Below, piece after piece: positions 12,300-24,139 of a DNA stretch of 64,000 nucleotides. Positions within the stretch are counted from its first letter, which is position 1. Each line of letters opens with the position of its first letter. The notes under the pieces are model-generated. The model had not been told where the DNA came from. It did no database searches and saw only the letters and a program-made list of their open reading frames with translations. Made by a program: the position numbers and the translations under genes. Origin of the DNA: Cacajao melanocephalus (lineage: Eukaryota > Chordata > Mammalia > Primates > Pitheciidae); the NCBI GenBank assembly GCA_963573385.1, contig CAUYLG010021515.1:1-64000 (forward strand). The letters are read 5' to 3'.

Positions 12300-12445
12300 T
12301 TGGGTTCAATTCTTGCTCTGGTATTCAGTCATTTGAAATGTCAAGTCACTTGGCCTCTCTGAGCTTCAGTCTCCTTGAATGCAAGGTGTGGATAGAGATG
12401 CTTCCTCATGGGAAGACATAAGAATGGATTGCACTCAAGTGCCCA
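12300..12445 (+). mobile_element. MIR SINE
   Basis: 'gggttcaattcttgctctgg', 'caagtcacttggcctctctg', 'agcttcagtctccttg': MIR tRNA-related end and core. Confidence 0.7.
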
Positions 12446-12574
12446 GTGTCCACCAGACATTACAAATGACAGGCTTTTTCTCTTTGCCCTCTAAGAAGGT
12501 ACTGCCCCAGCAGTGGTACTCATGTAACCGAGAAATGGAATTGTTGGGAAATTCTATCCCTTGTTCCGCAAAGT

Positions 12575-12790
12575 GTGTGTTTACCATGTGCCAAGCACAG
12601 GGGATTGAGAGCTAAACAGACAAATTTCCCTTACTCATAGAATTCACATTCTAGCAGGGAAATCAGTGTGAACTAATCAAACAAATGTGTTGGCCAATTT
12701 TAGGGCAGTGTCTTGGTGAAGCAGCAAGATGATCTGGGAGGCCTCTTGGAGGACGTGTCACTCATATTGATCTGGACAGTGAAATGGACT
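12575..12790 (-). mobile_element. L2 LINE 3' end
   Basis: Reverse L2: 'taccatgtgccaagcacagg', 'agaattcacattctagcagg', then 'ggaggcctcttggaggacg'. Confidence 0.65.
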
Positions 12791-14306
12791 GGGGGTTGAA
12801 ATGGCCTCAGAGATTCATCTTTTCTCTGCTCAGCTGCCAGGGCTTTGGAGGTGATTTCCTGAAGGAAGCCAGTGTCAGGCACATTTCCTTTCAACCTGTG
12901 GTCCTTCTGTTTCCCTTGTCGTCACCTCTTCCTAGCTATACTGGCTCTATTTAGGACAGGAGGGCATGGGGACTTCCCTGGCTTTCATCTCTCAGTCCCT
13001 ATTTGGAAAGCTTTTTGGTTGATTCCCTGTCTTTCCCCACCCTCTGTCCCCCTAGAGATCTCCTTTCCCTCCCACTCCTCATTTCTCTCAGCTGACTCAC
13101 ACCAAAGACATTTCTTCTTAAAAAGGCTCTTCAAAGTGAATGCTTGGGGCTCCCCTTCCTCTTATCTTTTGAGTCCAACAGCATTTTTGCGGAGGAATTT
13201 TTTTTTAATGTGCATTAGTGTTAAAGGGAGTTTTAAACTTTGTTGTCTTATAAATTCCATTTTCTTTTTCCTCCTTTCCAAACCTCCCCAACCTCCTCAA
13301 GCCCCCTTCCCCTATGTATGTATTCTGATCTTATCTCCCTTGCCACTCCTGTGCTATATACTCACCTGTTCTTTTTTGTGCTTTCCTCCTTGGTTTTCCC
13401 TTGCCCTCACTTTCTCTCTCCCCAAGCTGGACTCCCTGAGCTCCTTAACCCAGCTGTCGCCAAGGGCTGTTTTCTAAGTGAAGGGGCCTCTGGTCTCCTC
13501 CAACCCCAGACTTCTTTGAAGATGCCTTTGATAACCTGGGGATGGCCCCCAGCAGACCTGTTCCACAGGACACCTATTTGCCCACTGGCTGAAGTTGCTC
13601 TGATTTCAAAGAAAGCAAATGTTGTCTTTAACTTCACATGGTAGATTTTCGCTGGGAGGAATTTCTGCAGCTACTAAGAAAAATGTATACCCAGCATTCA
13701 TTATTGAGGGGCAGATGCTGCTCTATGAGGCCATTCATTCATCTCTTTTCCCTGAGCATACTGTATCACACCTTCTGTTAATTAATTCCTTTAGTGTCTA
13801 GGGATTTCCTCCTGTCTGTAAGTTACAGTCCCAGTTTTTGGATGCTACTGAAATTTTTCTGGCAGAAGAGGACATGATCTGAACTTTCAAAAAGAGAAAG
13901 CAAATGAATTCGTGGATTATGGTTGTGCTCTTATGTACTCAGACCTGGTCACCCCCCCTCTGCCTGCCCCGACCAGATCACCACCACCACAAATGCCATT
14001 TAGGAGAATATTGTAAAAAGAGAAGCCAGGGCTTTAGGATTTTTTTGGCATCAATTTTGCTGCATTTCATAAACTAGATACCACTTATTAGCTCCATATG
14101 CAGTTCATTAGCATCATTTTTCTTTTCTATCCATGCCAGCCTTCAGCCTGCATGACCCCTACAGTTGATTTGTATTGATGAGAACATCGATTTGAATTGC
14201 TGCCTTTTCTGAGGAAGGGTTCATCTTTCTGAGGACTTAATAGGTATAGTGGGTTCTTAGAGTCATTTTAAATTAAATTACTGATGAGTAAAATGTAACG
14301 TTCTAG
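12791..14306. other. No recognised repeat; pyrimidine-biased 12.9-13.6 kb; candidate conserved block 14040-14200
   Basis: The + strand is rich in C and T between about 12.9 and 13.6 kb, which leaves a long stop-poor frame at 12872-13477 that I do not accept as coding. 14040-14200 is AT-rich unique sequence with TAAT and CATTAG cores, a candidate for conservation testing. Confidence 0.35.
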
Positions 14307-14344
14307 TAAGGTAAATATACATATATATGTGTATATTTACCTTA
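14307..14344. repeat. Perfect 15-base inverted repeat next to a CA repeat
   Basis: Arm 14307-14321 is TAAGGTAAATATACA and arm 14330-14344 is its exact reverse complement, with an 8-base AT-rich loop. It could fold as a hairpin or cruciform. It lies 6 bases before a (CA)n tract. Confidence 0.9.
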
Positions 14345-14348
14345 TATG

Positions 14349-14350
<2 letters not shown>

Positions 14351-14384
<34 letters not shown>
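14351..14384 (+). repeat. (CA)n microsatellite
   Basis: 'cgcgcaca' leading into about 15 uninterrupted CA units. Likely polymorphic in length and able to adopt Z-DNA. Confidence 0.97.
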
Positions 14385-14385
<1 letters not shown>

Positions 14386-15099
14386 TGTGGTGGGGAAGAT
14401 TTTTGTAAGCATTAGAAGCCTCCCAGGATCCAGAGTCTCTCCATTAAAACATCTTGAGTTCTTTAGCAGGGTCTAAATCTCCTCCAGGACATCCAAGGGT
14501 CTTCCCTGCTTCCAGGGGATCTGCCAACTCATGGTACCACCCCCTTGCTGTTGTGTTCACTGCCAAGAGAATGGCTGCCTGTGAGCCTATTCAAGATGAC
14601 CCTGATGCCAAATGCGGAAGGGGGTTGAGGACATACTGGCCATTTGTGTGATTAAGGAACAAGGTCTTTCTTACTTGAAGACAAATAAAACGTTATTGTG
14701 GGATTTGCTTGGTGCTTTTCATCTTAGGAGCTTTTATAAGCAAGAGGGTTGGTAGTTTTAATGGTTGTTGCTTTAGATTAATTCAGTCATTAGGAAGTTA
14801 AAGTAAAAGTTTATATTGTTGGCATTCCTCTGGGTTTGATGTCCAGGTCTAGAAGTTTCTTTCTATAGCATTACAGTTGGCGTAAGTATAGTCAAAAATA
14901 GATGTGGGCAGTGCAGACCTCCTGTCTCTACTATTACTGCAGATAAATTTTTATTGTGAAATTTGAACAAATTATGCATTTCCTCTAAGAAGTCACTGCC
15001 CACTGCTTGCCATAAACATGTGTTTGCATGTGCTGAGATGTATCCACATGCACATGTCTAAATGGATGGTGGTGGAGGAGATTGGTGGGGCCAGATGGG
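14385..15099. other. No recognised feature
   Basis: Unique AT-rich sequence. Confidence 0.4.
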
Positions 15100-15355
15100 A
15101 TGGTTTAGGAGCTTTTCTTAGCACATTCTATATACCAGGTGCTCTGCAAAACACTTTTTATGGATTGGTTGCTTTGTTATTTGACAACCTAGTGAGAAGT
15201 GAGATAGCTATAATTATTTTTCTACTGCAAAGATAAACTGAGGTTAAGTAAAGCCAAGTAACTTATCCAAGGTCACAAAGCTAGTAGATGGTGAAGCTGG
15301 GATTAGAACCCGGAGACTGAGCTTTCAACTACTAAGCTATATTGACTGACAATAA
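15100..15355 (-). mobile_element. MIR SINE, nearly full length
   Basis: Reverse MIR from 'ttagcacattctatatacca' through 'aactgaggttaagtaaagcc', 'ccaaggtcacaaagctagta' and 'gctgggattagaacccgg' to 'actactaagctatattgac'. One of the most complete MIRs in the window. Confidence 0.85.
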
Positions 15356-15524
15356 CACTTAATAGAAAAATCCAGCAATCCCTGGGACTGGCAGATCAAA
15401 TCATAACCAAGATTTATTAGTCTCCTACTATACCATTCCCTGGCACAACTGTGTGCTCTGCCCCTAAGCAGCTTACATGCTCGTTATAGACATACAACTC
15501 TTGTACTTATCAAGGGGTTGGATC

Positions 15525-15870
15525 AGCTCTAATCGTATCACAATTTTGCTCAAAAATCTCATAGACCTCCTACCTATCCAACCCACCAGTGCTTCAATCG
15601 TGGCCTCTGGTCCTTTGATCATCACATGGTTTTACTACCCACGGTTTCTACATGACTTGTACTACCCATTTTCCAGGGTTCACTCCTAACACCCTCTTTT
15701 CCATAAGCCTTTATGGCTGATGCAGGTAGTAATTTCTCCCTCTTCATAATTCATTTCCATAGTAATTTGTCATTTTTCTCTCTTGTGATATTTGGCATCT
15801 TTCTTTTTATAGTTGCATAAACTCCTTGAGGGCAGGACTGGACTACAGATTTCTACAGAATGAGTGAGAG
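15525..15870 (+). mobile_element. L2 LINE fragment, 3' region
   Basis: Forward L2: 'ttgctcaaaaatctcataga' near 15548 and 'ataaactccttgagggcagg' near 15817, both typical. The middle is poorly preserved. Confidence 0.6.
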
Positions 15871-16864
15871 GGGTTCTGCAAAGGTGTGTGGTGGTCAGGT
15901 ACACAGGGTGGGCCGTGTCATGCTACACAGAACGTGTAAGAAGGTGGTGGTGGCCTCGGCCTCTGGTAAGGTTTTATTCCTTGAGTGAGGAGTGCTCCAT
16001 GGGGCATATGGTATCTTTATCCCATTACTCCTTCCCATGGGTTATGGACCCCTCTTTTCTGTCTGTCTCAGTCATTCATTAGAGAACGCTGGAGCTGGTG
16101 AAGAACCAGGACTTCCCTGACACCAAACCAGAATGGTGTTTTTTCCCTGACCAATACCAACTTGTGTGTTCTTGGGCCTACCAGTGAACTGGCTTTGGGA
16201 CAAAATCTCTGATTAAGACCAATGCTCCCTTTTGGAATGGGGACTGTCCTACACATTCTGGGATAATCTGTTTTATCTCTGCCCCACTGATGCAGACACC
16301 TGAGCTCAGAATGAGAAGACAGACAAGCCCAGGCACTGAGTGCGCTGCTCATGTGTCAGGACCGTTGACTGCAAAGGACAGCTCAGACATGATATAAAGG
16401 AGAGCAGTAGATTTGGTTGTGGAGTTGGAAATTAGGGCATGTATGAAAAATAATTAGGAATTGTAGCCTCAGGAAAAGAAGCCTGCAGGGAGATCTAGTA
16501 ATTGTCTTGAAGTATATGAAAGCCAATTTTACCACTGAGTTAGGTCAGCTTTTCTCTTCCCCGTGGAGAGGAGAGAAGTATGTTTAAGCTTGGAGAGGAA
16601 GGGTTTCAGCTAAATATGCAATTGTTATCTGCTGGCATGAGCTGTCACCAAAGTGCTTGCATCGAAGTTGCAGAAAGAGTTCCTCTTTCCAGAAGGAAGG
16701 CTTAAGCAGAAACAGGGAGCTGTCTTAGATATGCCTCAAGCTTCCTCTTGTCCCCTGAACTTGCTCATTTGATTTAAATGTGAAAAGTACCATGATATGT
16801 ATGTGAGAGTAAGCATGATGTGAAATTACTTGGTTAGGTTAGACACAGATGCTTTTGAATTTCT
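15871..16864. other. No recognised feature
   Basis: Apparently unique sequence without repeats or exon-like structure. Confidence 0.4.
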
Positions 16865-17070
16865 TAAAGTAGGTTCAGATCTCAGCTCTACCTTTCATTA
16901 GTTGCATAAGTTGGGGCTAGTTTTCCTTTCTGGACCTCTATCTCTTTTATTTTAAAATGGCAATTAGGCATCCTTAGTGGCATTGTGGCAAGGATTCAAT
17001 TATAACAAGTATACACAGATTATAGAACTGTTTGACACATAGATGGTGCTAGTTATATAGTAACTAGATA
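16865..17070 (+). mobile_element. MIR SINE
   Basis: 'ggttcagatctcagctctac', 'tttattttaaaatggcaatt', 'gcaaggattcaattataac' and 'tgacacatagatggtgc': all MIR landmarks in order. Confidence 0.75.
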
Positions 17071-17450
17071 TTTAGGAGGGTAAGTGTTGCTCAGACTTTT
17101 CCCTGAAGGAGTCATTACACTGGTTAAGGAGATTTGATAAATGCAAAGATACTTGTACACTGAGAAGATCTAGGCTGAAATTCTTAGGATCCCTAAGTTC
17201 TGACCTAATATGCAATTCAAAATAAAAACAATACTGAACTACAAAATAAATTCAAGAAAGACCGATTCATATTGTATCTGATGTTTATTATAATTCTAGA
17301 CCACAGCTTGGTAGTGTTTAGTTTTTGTTTTTGAAATATGACAGTCTTAGAAAAATATTTTTGGTACCCTAAGCACATGTTCCAGCTGCTGGTGATGAAA
17401 TGGAATAACAATTGGATCACAGCTTCAATCTCTCTTTCAACAAACAATTC
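17071..17450. other. No recognised feature
   Basis: AT-rich unique sequence. Confidence 0.4.
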
Positions 17451-17870
17451 TTGAATGCTTGATCAGTCAGCATCTTGGTTGCAAGAAACAGAAGACAACT
17501 CTGGTTAAGAAAAAGGTGATTTATTAGGATGACAGGCTCACAGAACTGCCAGGGGGCTAGGACAATGGGCAGAAACTGAGGGCCCTGCTGAAGGCCATAC
17601 ATTGGAAGTGGTCAAGTCTAAGTTCTACCATCTTGGCTATGGTGAAAATTTGATCTTGAGATTTTCTTTGAGTCACTCCATGAAAGACCTGGAAGTCCCA
17701 GAAAGAGGTCTCATGTTGAGTTCAGACCATGTACCTTTCCACAGCAATACCAGGACTCAAGTAAGAGAAATCTCTGGTACCTTCACTTACGAGATGAGAA
17801 GCAAGTATCATGGAAGCTGCATTCCCACTAACACTATACACAGTGGGAGACTGGGGGCAAGAAGAAAGTG
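17451..17870. repeat. Probable old interspersed repeat, family not named
   Basis: 'atcttggttgcaagaaacag', 'gttaagaaaaaggtgattta' and 'aggatgacaggctcacag' resemble a common mammalian repeat whose head reads roughly 'ggttgcaagtaacagaaac...aaaggaatttattggctca'. I recognise the pattern but cannot name the family with confidence. Confidence 0.4.
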
Positions 17871-17959
17871 AGTTAGATATTGGGTAGGGAATAAGAAAGA
17901 CAGGTATCTTCTGTGCCCGTGACATGCCAGGCCCTGTGCATCACTTGTGTTATGGTCAA

Positions 17960-18110
17960 CCATGTGCTTAGCTGGTTTGTAATCTCTGTCTTTTGCCTGT
18001 CTATGAATCTTTGTCATCTTTGCAGACAGCCTTTAGGTTCCAGGGGGCAGGGACCCTGGGTTGTAAGCTTTGTAACCCCAAGTATAGAACTCAGTAAATG
18101 CCTGGTGATC
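17960..18110 (+). mobile_element. L2 LINE 3' end
   Basis: 'tccagggggcagggaccctg' followed by 'ctcagtaaatgcctgg', the forward L2 end. Confidence 0.55.
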
Positions 18111-19489
18111 AGCTGCATCCCACTTATTGGGTTCTGAAGTGAGCTTACCTCCGTTAGCACAGACATAGATTGAGTGTCCCTGGATTAAGGAGTGTGTAGT
18201 AGACACTGGGAGTGTGTAGTTAAGACCAGAAACAGCCCCTTGGCCTCAAAAAAATCAACAAATATGTCTCTAGGATTGCCCACCACCGACTTCTAGCACT
18301 GTGTGCACTGTAGGTCTAGGGTCTTTGGTGGGAAGGTTGAAAATAAACTCATCCCCTCAATTGCTTTATTAAAGAATGCACAGATGACAGTGCATGAAAT
18401 ATTGGTGTACAGAGAGCTCATCCTCCTACAGGGGAGAGGGGCCTCTGGATAATTGGTTTTTCTACATGGCAACTGAGATAGCTTGGAAATACTGTGACTA
18501 TTGCGCTCACCATATCAAGCCCTGTCTATTAATGGAGAGATAGACCCAAGTGATTCTTGTTTTCTAAATCCTCATTATTCTGCCATCACTGAGGTATCAA
18601 AATGAATGGAGGGGGCACAGGAAACTACTGGTGTTTTCATATAAGCCAGCTTGCAGGATCAGGCACTTTCTATGGGTTGAGCTTGAGAGCCATTCTGACC
18701 ATCTTTTAAAAAATTGGTAGAATCTTACTTTGTTATTTGTCTGTCTGGAAGATTTAGAAAAGTTATGAGTTGGGTGTTGAAGGCCAGGGCTGCATTGTTT
18801 GGTGGAAGGGGTTTAAGTGAAATAATTGTTGAGTTTCTTGAGAACGCTGTCTCACTCCAGTGAAGTATGAAAACCTGCATTCAAAGGCCAGGTGCTCAGG
18901 CCATTCACTGGCCACAGAGGCAAATTGTTCATGGTGGTTTCATATGTAAGACGAACAAGATAGGAGCAGCTGCTCTGGTACTCTCAGTGGAATTTTAAGT
19001 CACAGTAACCTTTATGATTGGAGGCACACAGATAACATATGTTTATCAGAAATGTATGAGGGTACTGATGTAGCCTTCTCAGATATGAATGGCAATTCAC
19101 ACTCTAGCACCAGTTTCTTCTTTGTAGGAATTGTTAGTTGTGGGAACTGTTAGTAGGAAATGAGTTCTGCAGGTCAAAAAAATAGTCACTGAAAAAATAA
19201 ATAAATAAAAATAAAAAACAGTCACTGAATGCCTACTCTGTACCAGTGGGAGGTTTTCCTCTCTTGTCTTTATTATTATTTTTACTTTTGGTCATTTGTA
19301 ATCTTTTTTTTCCAACAACTACTTGAGTCCAAGAATAAATTAAAGATATCCGCATATAAATAGGTTTTAGTTGCTTAAAACTGGCGGATGGAGTTTCCTT
19401 GATCTAGCAGACATTTACAGAGCCCATAATCCCAGCTGGGTCCTGACCCTCCAGGTTGGTAGCATGACTTCAAGAAGGTCATTTCCCAA
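18111..19489. other. No recognised feature apart from A-rich and T-rich patches
   Basis: Unique sequence. A short (TAAA)n-like patch lies at 19194-19218. Nothing gene-like is visible. Confidence 0.4.
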
Positions 19490-19625
19490 TTAAACTCAGC
19501 AAAGGTTGATTGAGTGCCAGCTCTGTATCAGACACCATGGACGTCAGTGGGGGCATAGAGATGAGCGAGATCCACTCTCTGTCCGCAAGGAGCTCGCCAT
19601 CAGGGAGAAAGATATGCAGGAATGG
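19490..19625 (-). mobile_element. L2 LINE 3' end
   Basis: Reverse L2: 'ggttgattgagtgccagctc', 'gcatagagatgagcgaga', 'ccgcaaggagctcgccatc'. Confidence 0.65.
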
Positions 19626-19954
19626 CAAAGAGAGGACCATGTGACTTCTTGCATGTGTAGAATTGAATCAAATATTGGGTCATAGGAAGCTGTCCAAACA
19701 TGAGCATGAATTCAGAGGCGGGTGTGATGGGAGAAGAGCAGATTGTCAGGACGCAGCCTGGTGATGAGCAGGTGGTCTCGGGTGCATCAAGGATGCTTGC
19801 TGTCTGCAAAGGCTTGGTCATGTTTGAGTTCCATTGGAGGCTCTTCCTGTCACTCCACAGGACACTCTCCATACTGGGAACCCCTAGAACATGTATCTTT
19901 ATATCCCTGCCATGGGGACAGTCTCTCACCTGGTTCACTGTGGACATGATCTCG

Positions 19955-20099
19955 GAGCACAGTGATTAAGGATAAGGGTTTTGCAGTCACCCACAGGAGG
20001 CCCCAAGTCGCAGCCTCTGACTCTGTGCACTCAGGTGAGTTTCGTAGCCTCTGTGAGCTTTAGTTTCCTTATCTTTAAAATGGTAATAGTAGTAGCACC
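19955..20099 (+). mobile_element. MIR SINE, left part (split by an LTR)
   Basis: 'acagtgattaaggataaggg', 'gtgagctttagtttccttat', 'aaaatggtaatagtag': MIR forward, cut off where the MLT1-like LTR begins. It resumes at about 20490. Confidence 0.75.
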
Positions 20100-20484
20100 T
20101 GCATAAGTCATCTTGGGCTGCCACAACAAAATACCATATAATGAGTGGCTTCAACAACAGCAATTTATTTTCTCATAGTTCTGGAGTCTGAAAGTCTTGA
20201 GATCTTACCTCTGGTGAGCGTCCTCTTCTTGGCTTGCAGCATACTTGCCTTCTTACATTGCTTACACATGGCCTTCTGTTGGTGTGCACAGAGAGAGAGA
20301 GAGATAACAAGCTCATTGGTGTCTCTTCTATTCTTATGAGAGCACTGATGTAATCGTGGGAGTTCTACTTCATGACCTCATCTAACCCTGAGAGCCCAAA
20401 GGCCCTGTCCCTAAATACCATCACATTAGGGGCCAGGGACTTCAGCATATACATTTTGGGAGGGACAGAATTCAGTCCATGGCA
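20100..20484 (-). mobile_element. MLT1-like solo LTR (ERVL-MaLR)
   Basis: A 385-base LTR read in reverse: 'cttgggctgccacaacaaaa', 'ggcttcaacaacagcaattt', 'ctcatagttctggagtctg', and at the other end 'cattttgggagggacaga' and 'ttcagtccatggca'. It starts TG and ends CA, and is flanked by the perfect 5-base duplication GCACC at 20095-20099 and 20485-20489, as expected for a retroviral-type integration. No internal region is present, so this is a solo LTR left by recombination. The exact subfamily is uncertain. Confidence 0.8.
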
Positions 20485-20489
20485 GCACC

Positions 20490-20556
20490 TGCTTCATTTG
20501 GTTGCTTTTAGATAATGCTTGTGGAGTGCTTGGCCCAGTGCCTGTTATATGACAGG
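20490..20556 (+). mobile_element. MIR SINE, right part
   Basis: 'ttagataatgcttgtggagt' and 'gcttggcccagtgcctgtta' continue the MIR broken at 20099. It is cut again by the MER2 that follows. Confidence 0.7.
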
Positions 20557-20878
20557 TACAATCAGGCATGTGTATCCAAGAGTTCTGCATTCCCAAACTC
20601 AACCAACCATGAATCAAAAATATTAAAAGAGAAAACAAAAAAAAAATACAATGTTTAAAATAATACAAATAAAAGCAATATAACAACTATTCACATAGCA
20701 TTTACATTGTATCATACGCAATTTAGAGATGATTTAAAGCATACAGGTGGATTGTGGAGGTTATATGCAAATACTACATCATTTTATTATATCAGGGACT
20801 TGAGCATCTGTAGATTTTGGTATCTGCATGGGTACTGGAATCAATCCCTCATGGATACTGAGGGATAACATTACACTG
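20557..20878 (+). mobile_element. MER2 nonautonomous DNA transposon (Tigger-type), orientation by eye
   Basis: 'ctattcacatagcatttaca', 'tttagagatgatttaaagca', 'ttatatgcaaatactacatc', 'gacttgagcatctgtagatt' and 'ggatactgagggataac' match MER2 over about 320 bases, including both complementary ends. It sits at a TA, as pogo-type elements do. Short A-rich indels near 20635. Confidence 0.8.
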
Positions 20879-21024
20879 TGAATGTTTACTTTTGTAGGTA
20901 CATAGGTATATCTCTTTTCCTTGTAAAATTATGAGATAGTTAAGTGAGGCCTGTATTTTATTTGTGGCTTTCTACCTGAAATGATTGCAAAAATGAAGAT
21001 GTGAATGAAAGGAGAAGGATCAGA

Positions 21025-21250
21025 CATTTTGGATTCAGAATAGTAGCTTTGAATCTTGCCTTGGCTGTGTCCTTGCCGCATGCTCTGGAGCAGTGATCAA
21101 AACTCTGAACCTCAGCCTTTCAGATTGGTAAAATGAGAACAACACATCTTACTTCTCAGAATTCTGATGAGGACTAAATGAAATAATCCATGTGAAAGCA
21201 CCTGTGTTTTCTGATACATAGTGGATGTTCTCTAAATGTTGGTGGGATGA
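21025..21250 (+). mobile_element. MIR SINE, full length
   Basis: 'tttggattcagaatagtagc', 'aactctgaacctcagccttt', 'ggtaaaatgagaacaacac', 'gatgaggactaaatgaaat' and 'acatagtggatgttctctaa' span nearly the entire MIR. Confidence 0.8.
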
Positions 21251-21387
21251 GGTTTGTCTGTATTCATTGATTTGGCACAGTTAATCAACTCGTAGTCCTA
21301 ACTCCCAGGTTGCTCTGACTCTCCTGCCTTTGATGTGGGCATCCTAGATCCAATGGGTGTGTGCCTGGGCAGAGAGGCATTTGGTGA

Positions 21388-24139
21388 AATTTTTTAAAAT
21401 TAATTTTTAATTCTTGTGGATGCATAGTAGGTATATATATTTGTTGGGTACATGAAATATTTTGATACAGGCATGCAATGTGTAATAATGACATGGGGAC
21501 AGATGGAGTGTCTGCCATCTAAGCATTTATCCTTTGTGTTACAAACAATCCAATTATACTCTTTTCGTTATTTTTAAATGTACAATTTTTTGACAATGGT
21601 CACTCTTTTGTACTAGCAAATACTAGGTCTTATTCATTTTTTCTTTTTGTGCCCATTAACCATCCCCAGTTCCCCTCAACTCCTCACAACCCTTTTCAGC
21701 CTTTGGTAACCATTCTTCCATACTCTGTCCTCATAAATTCAATTGTTTTAATTTTTAGCTCCCACAAATAAGAACATGCAAAGTGTGTCTTTCCGTGCCC
21801 AGCCTATTTCACGTAGCATAATGACCTTCAATTCCATCCTTGTTATTGCAAATGAAGAGATCTCATTCCTTTTTATGGCTGAATAGTACGCCATTGTGTA
21901 TATGTACCATGTTTTCTTTATCCATTCATCTGTTGATGGACACTCAGGTTGCTTTCAAGTCTTGGCTATTGTGAATAATACTGCAATAAACATGGGAGTG
22001 CAGATATCTCTTCAGTATACTGATATCCCCCTCTAAGTACCTAGAAGTGGAATTGCTGGATAATATTGTAGTTCTATTTTTAGTTTCTTGAGGAACCTCC
22101 AAACTGTTATCTATAGTGACTGTACTAATTCACATTCCTACCAACAGTGCACTAGGGTTTTCTTTTCTCCACATCCTTGCCAGCATTTACTGCCTGTCTT
22201 ACGGAAAAAAAAAAAAAAGCCATCTTAACTAGAGTGAGATGGTATCTCATTGTAGTTTTGATTTGCATTTCTCTGATGATCAATGATGTTGAGTACGTTT
22301 TTATAGACCTGCTTACCATTTGTACAGTCTTCTTTTGAGAAATACCTATTCAGATCTTTTGCCTATTTTCAATCAGATTATTAGATTTTTTTTTCCTGTA
22401 GAGTTGTTTGACCTTTTTATATATTTTGGTTATTAATCCCTTTATCACATGGGTAGTTTGCACATATTTTCTCCTATCCTGTGGTTTGTCTCTTCACTTT
22501 GTTGATTGTTTTCTTTGCTATTCAGAAGCTTTCTAACTTCATGTGATCCCATTTGTCCATTTTTGCTTTGGTTGCCTGTGCTTGTGCGGTATTAAGAAGG
22601 TTTTGCTCAGTTCAGTGTTCCAGAGACTTTCCCCCAATGTTTTCTCTTAGTAGTTCCATAGTTTGTGGTATTAGATTTAAGCCTCTTATCAATTTTGATG
22701 TGATGTTTCTTATGTGGTGAGAGATAGGTGTCTAGTTTCATTCTTCTGCATATGGATATCCAGTTCTCTCAGCACCTTGTATGGAAGAGTCTGTCCTTTT
22801 CCCAATGTATTTCTTCTCTCTGTTTTCTTAGTCAGTCTGGCTAAAGGTTTGTCAATTTTATCTTTTCAGAAAAAACAACATTTTGTGTCATTGATCTTCT
22901 GTTTCCTTTGTTTCAACTTCATTTATTTCTGCTCTGTTCTTCATTTCTTTTCTTTTAGTGAATTTGGGTTTGGTTTGCTCTTGCTTTTCTAAGTCTTTAA
23001 GATGTATTGTTAGGTTATTTGAAATCTTTCTTCTTTTTGATCTAGGTACTTAAAGCTATAAAATTCCCTCTTAGTACTGCATTTACTGTATCCCATAGGT
23101 TTTGGTATGTTGCATTTCCATTATCATTTGTTTCAAGAAATTTTTCAGTTTTCTTTTTAATTTCTTCATTGATCCACTGGTCATCCAGGAGCGTATTATT
23201 TAATTTCCATGTGTTTGTATAGTTTCCAAAATTATTCTTGTTATTAATTTTTAGTTTTATCCCATTGTGGTCAGAGAAGATGCTTGATATTATCCCAGTT
23301 TTTTTTTTTTGAATGTTTCAAGATTTGCTTTGTGACCTAACAAAAAAGGTCCATCTTTGAGAATTATATAGGTGCTGAAGAAAATAATATGTATTCTGCA
23401 GCCATTGGATGAAATGTTCTGTAAATATCTATTAGATTCATTAGGTCTACAGTGCAGATTAAGTCCTATGTTTTTTGTTAATTTTCTGCCTAGAAGATCT
23501 GTCCAGTGCTAAAAGCGGGCTGCTGAAGTTCCAGCTACTATTGTATTGGGGTTTGTCTCTTTCTTTAGCTCAAATATTTACTTTATATATCTGGGTACTA
23601 CAGTTTTGGGTGCAAATACATTTACAATTGTTATATCCTTTTATTGAATTGACGCTTTTATCATTATGTAATGACCTTCTTGGTCTCTTCAATACATCTA
23701 ATATAAGAATTGCTACTCCTGTTCTTTTTTGGTTTCCGAGGCATGAAATATCTTTTTCCATCCCTTTATTTCAGTCTACGTGTGTCTTTACAGGTGAAGT
23801 GTGTTTCCAGTAGGCAACAGATCTTTCAGGTTTTATTTTTAGTCCATTCAGCGACTCTATGACTTTTTATTGGAGAGTTTAGTCCCCTTACTTTCAATGT
23901 TATTATTGATAAATAAAGACTTCTTGCCATTTTGCTATTTGTTTCCTTGGTGTTTTGTGGCCAGCCTTTTCTTCCTTCTTTCCTACCTTTTTGTATTCCT
24001 TTTAGTGAAGGTGATTTTCTCTGGTGATATGATTTAATTTCTTGTCTTTTGTGTGTGTGTATTCATCATATGTTTTTTATTCGAGGTTACAATGAGGCAT
24101 GCAAATACTATCTTATAACCCATCATTTTAAGCGGATAA
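21388..24139 (-). mobile_element. L1 LINE copy A, old, internally deleted
   Basis: Reverse-orientation L1. On the + strand one meets the 3' UTR (21388-21840), then the C-terminal coding part of ORF2 (about 21840-22805), then a junction, then the linker and endonuclease part of ORF2 (about 22815-23930) and some sequence before ORF2 (to about 24139). The reverse transcriptase core expected between the two ORF2 parts is absent. The divergence suggests an older (L1MA/L1PB or earlier) copy. Confidence 0.85.
21840..23930 (-). pseudogene. L1 ORF2 remnant: endonuclease and C-terminal parts, RT core deleted
   Basis: ORF2 of an intact L1 encodes an N-terminal apurinic-type endonuclease, a reverse transcriptase and a cysteine-containing C-terminus, which together carry out target-primed reverse transcription. 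In this relic the endonuclease start lies near 23930 on the minus strand (reads like N-V-K-G-L-N-S-P-I-K-R-H-R-V). A piece with K-K-R-T-G-V-A-I-L-like sequence is at 23570-23761 and the C-terminal part is at 21840-22805. Stops and frameshifts occur throughout and the catalytic RT segment is lost. Confidence 0.8.

Noticed and set aside
12872..13477. 201-codon open frame on the + strand
   Set aside because: The stretch is C/T-rich, which depletes stop codons. The translation is rich in Ser, Leu, Phe and Pro without domain-like order, overlaps another long frame in a second phase, and has no exon or promoter signals.
15290..15320. tRNA-like 'gggattagaacccgg'
   Set aside because: It is the tRNA-derived part of a MIR; no cloverleaf can be drawn.
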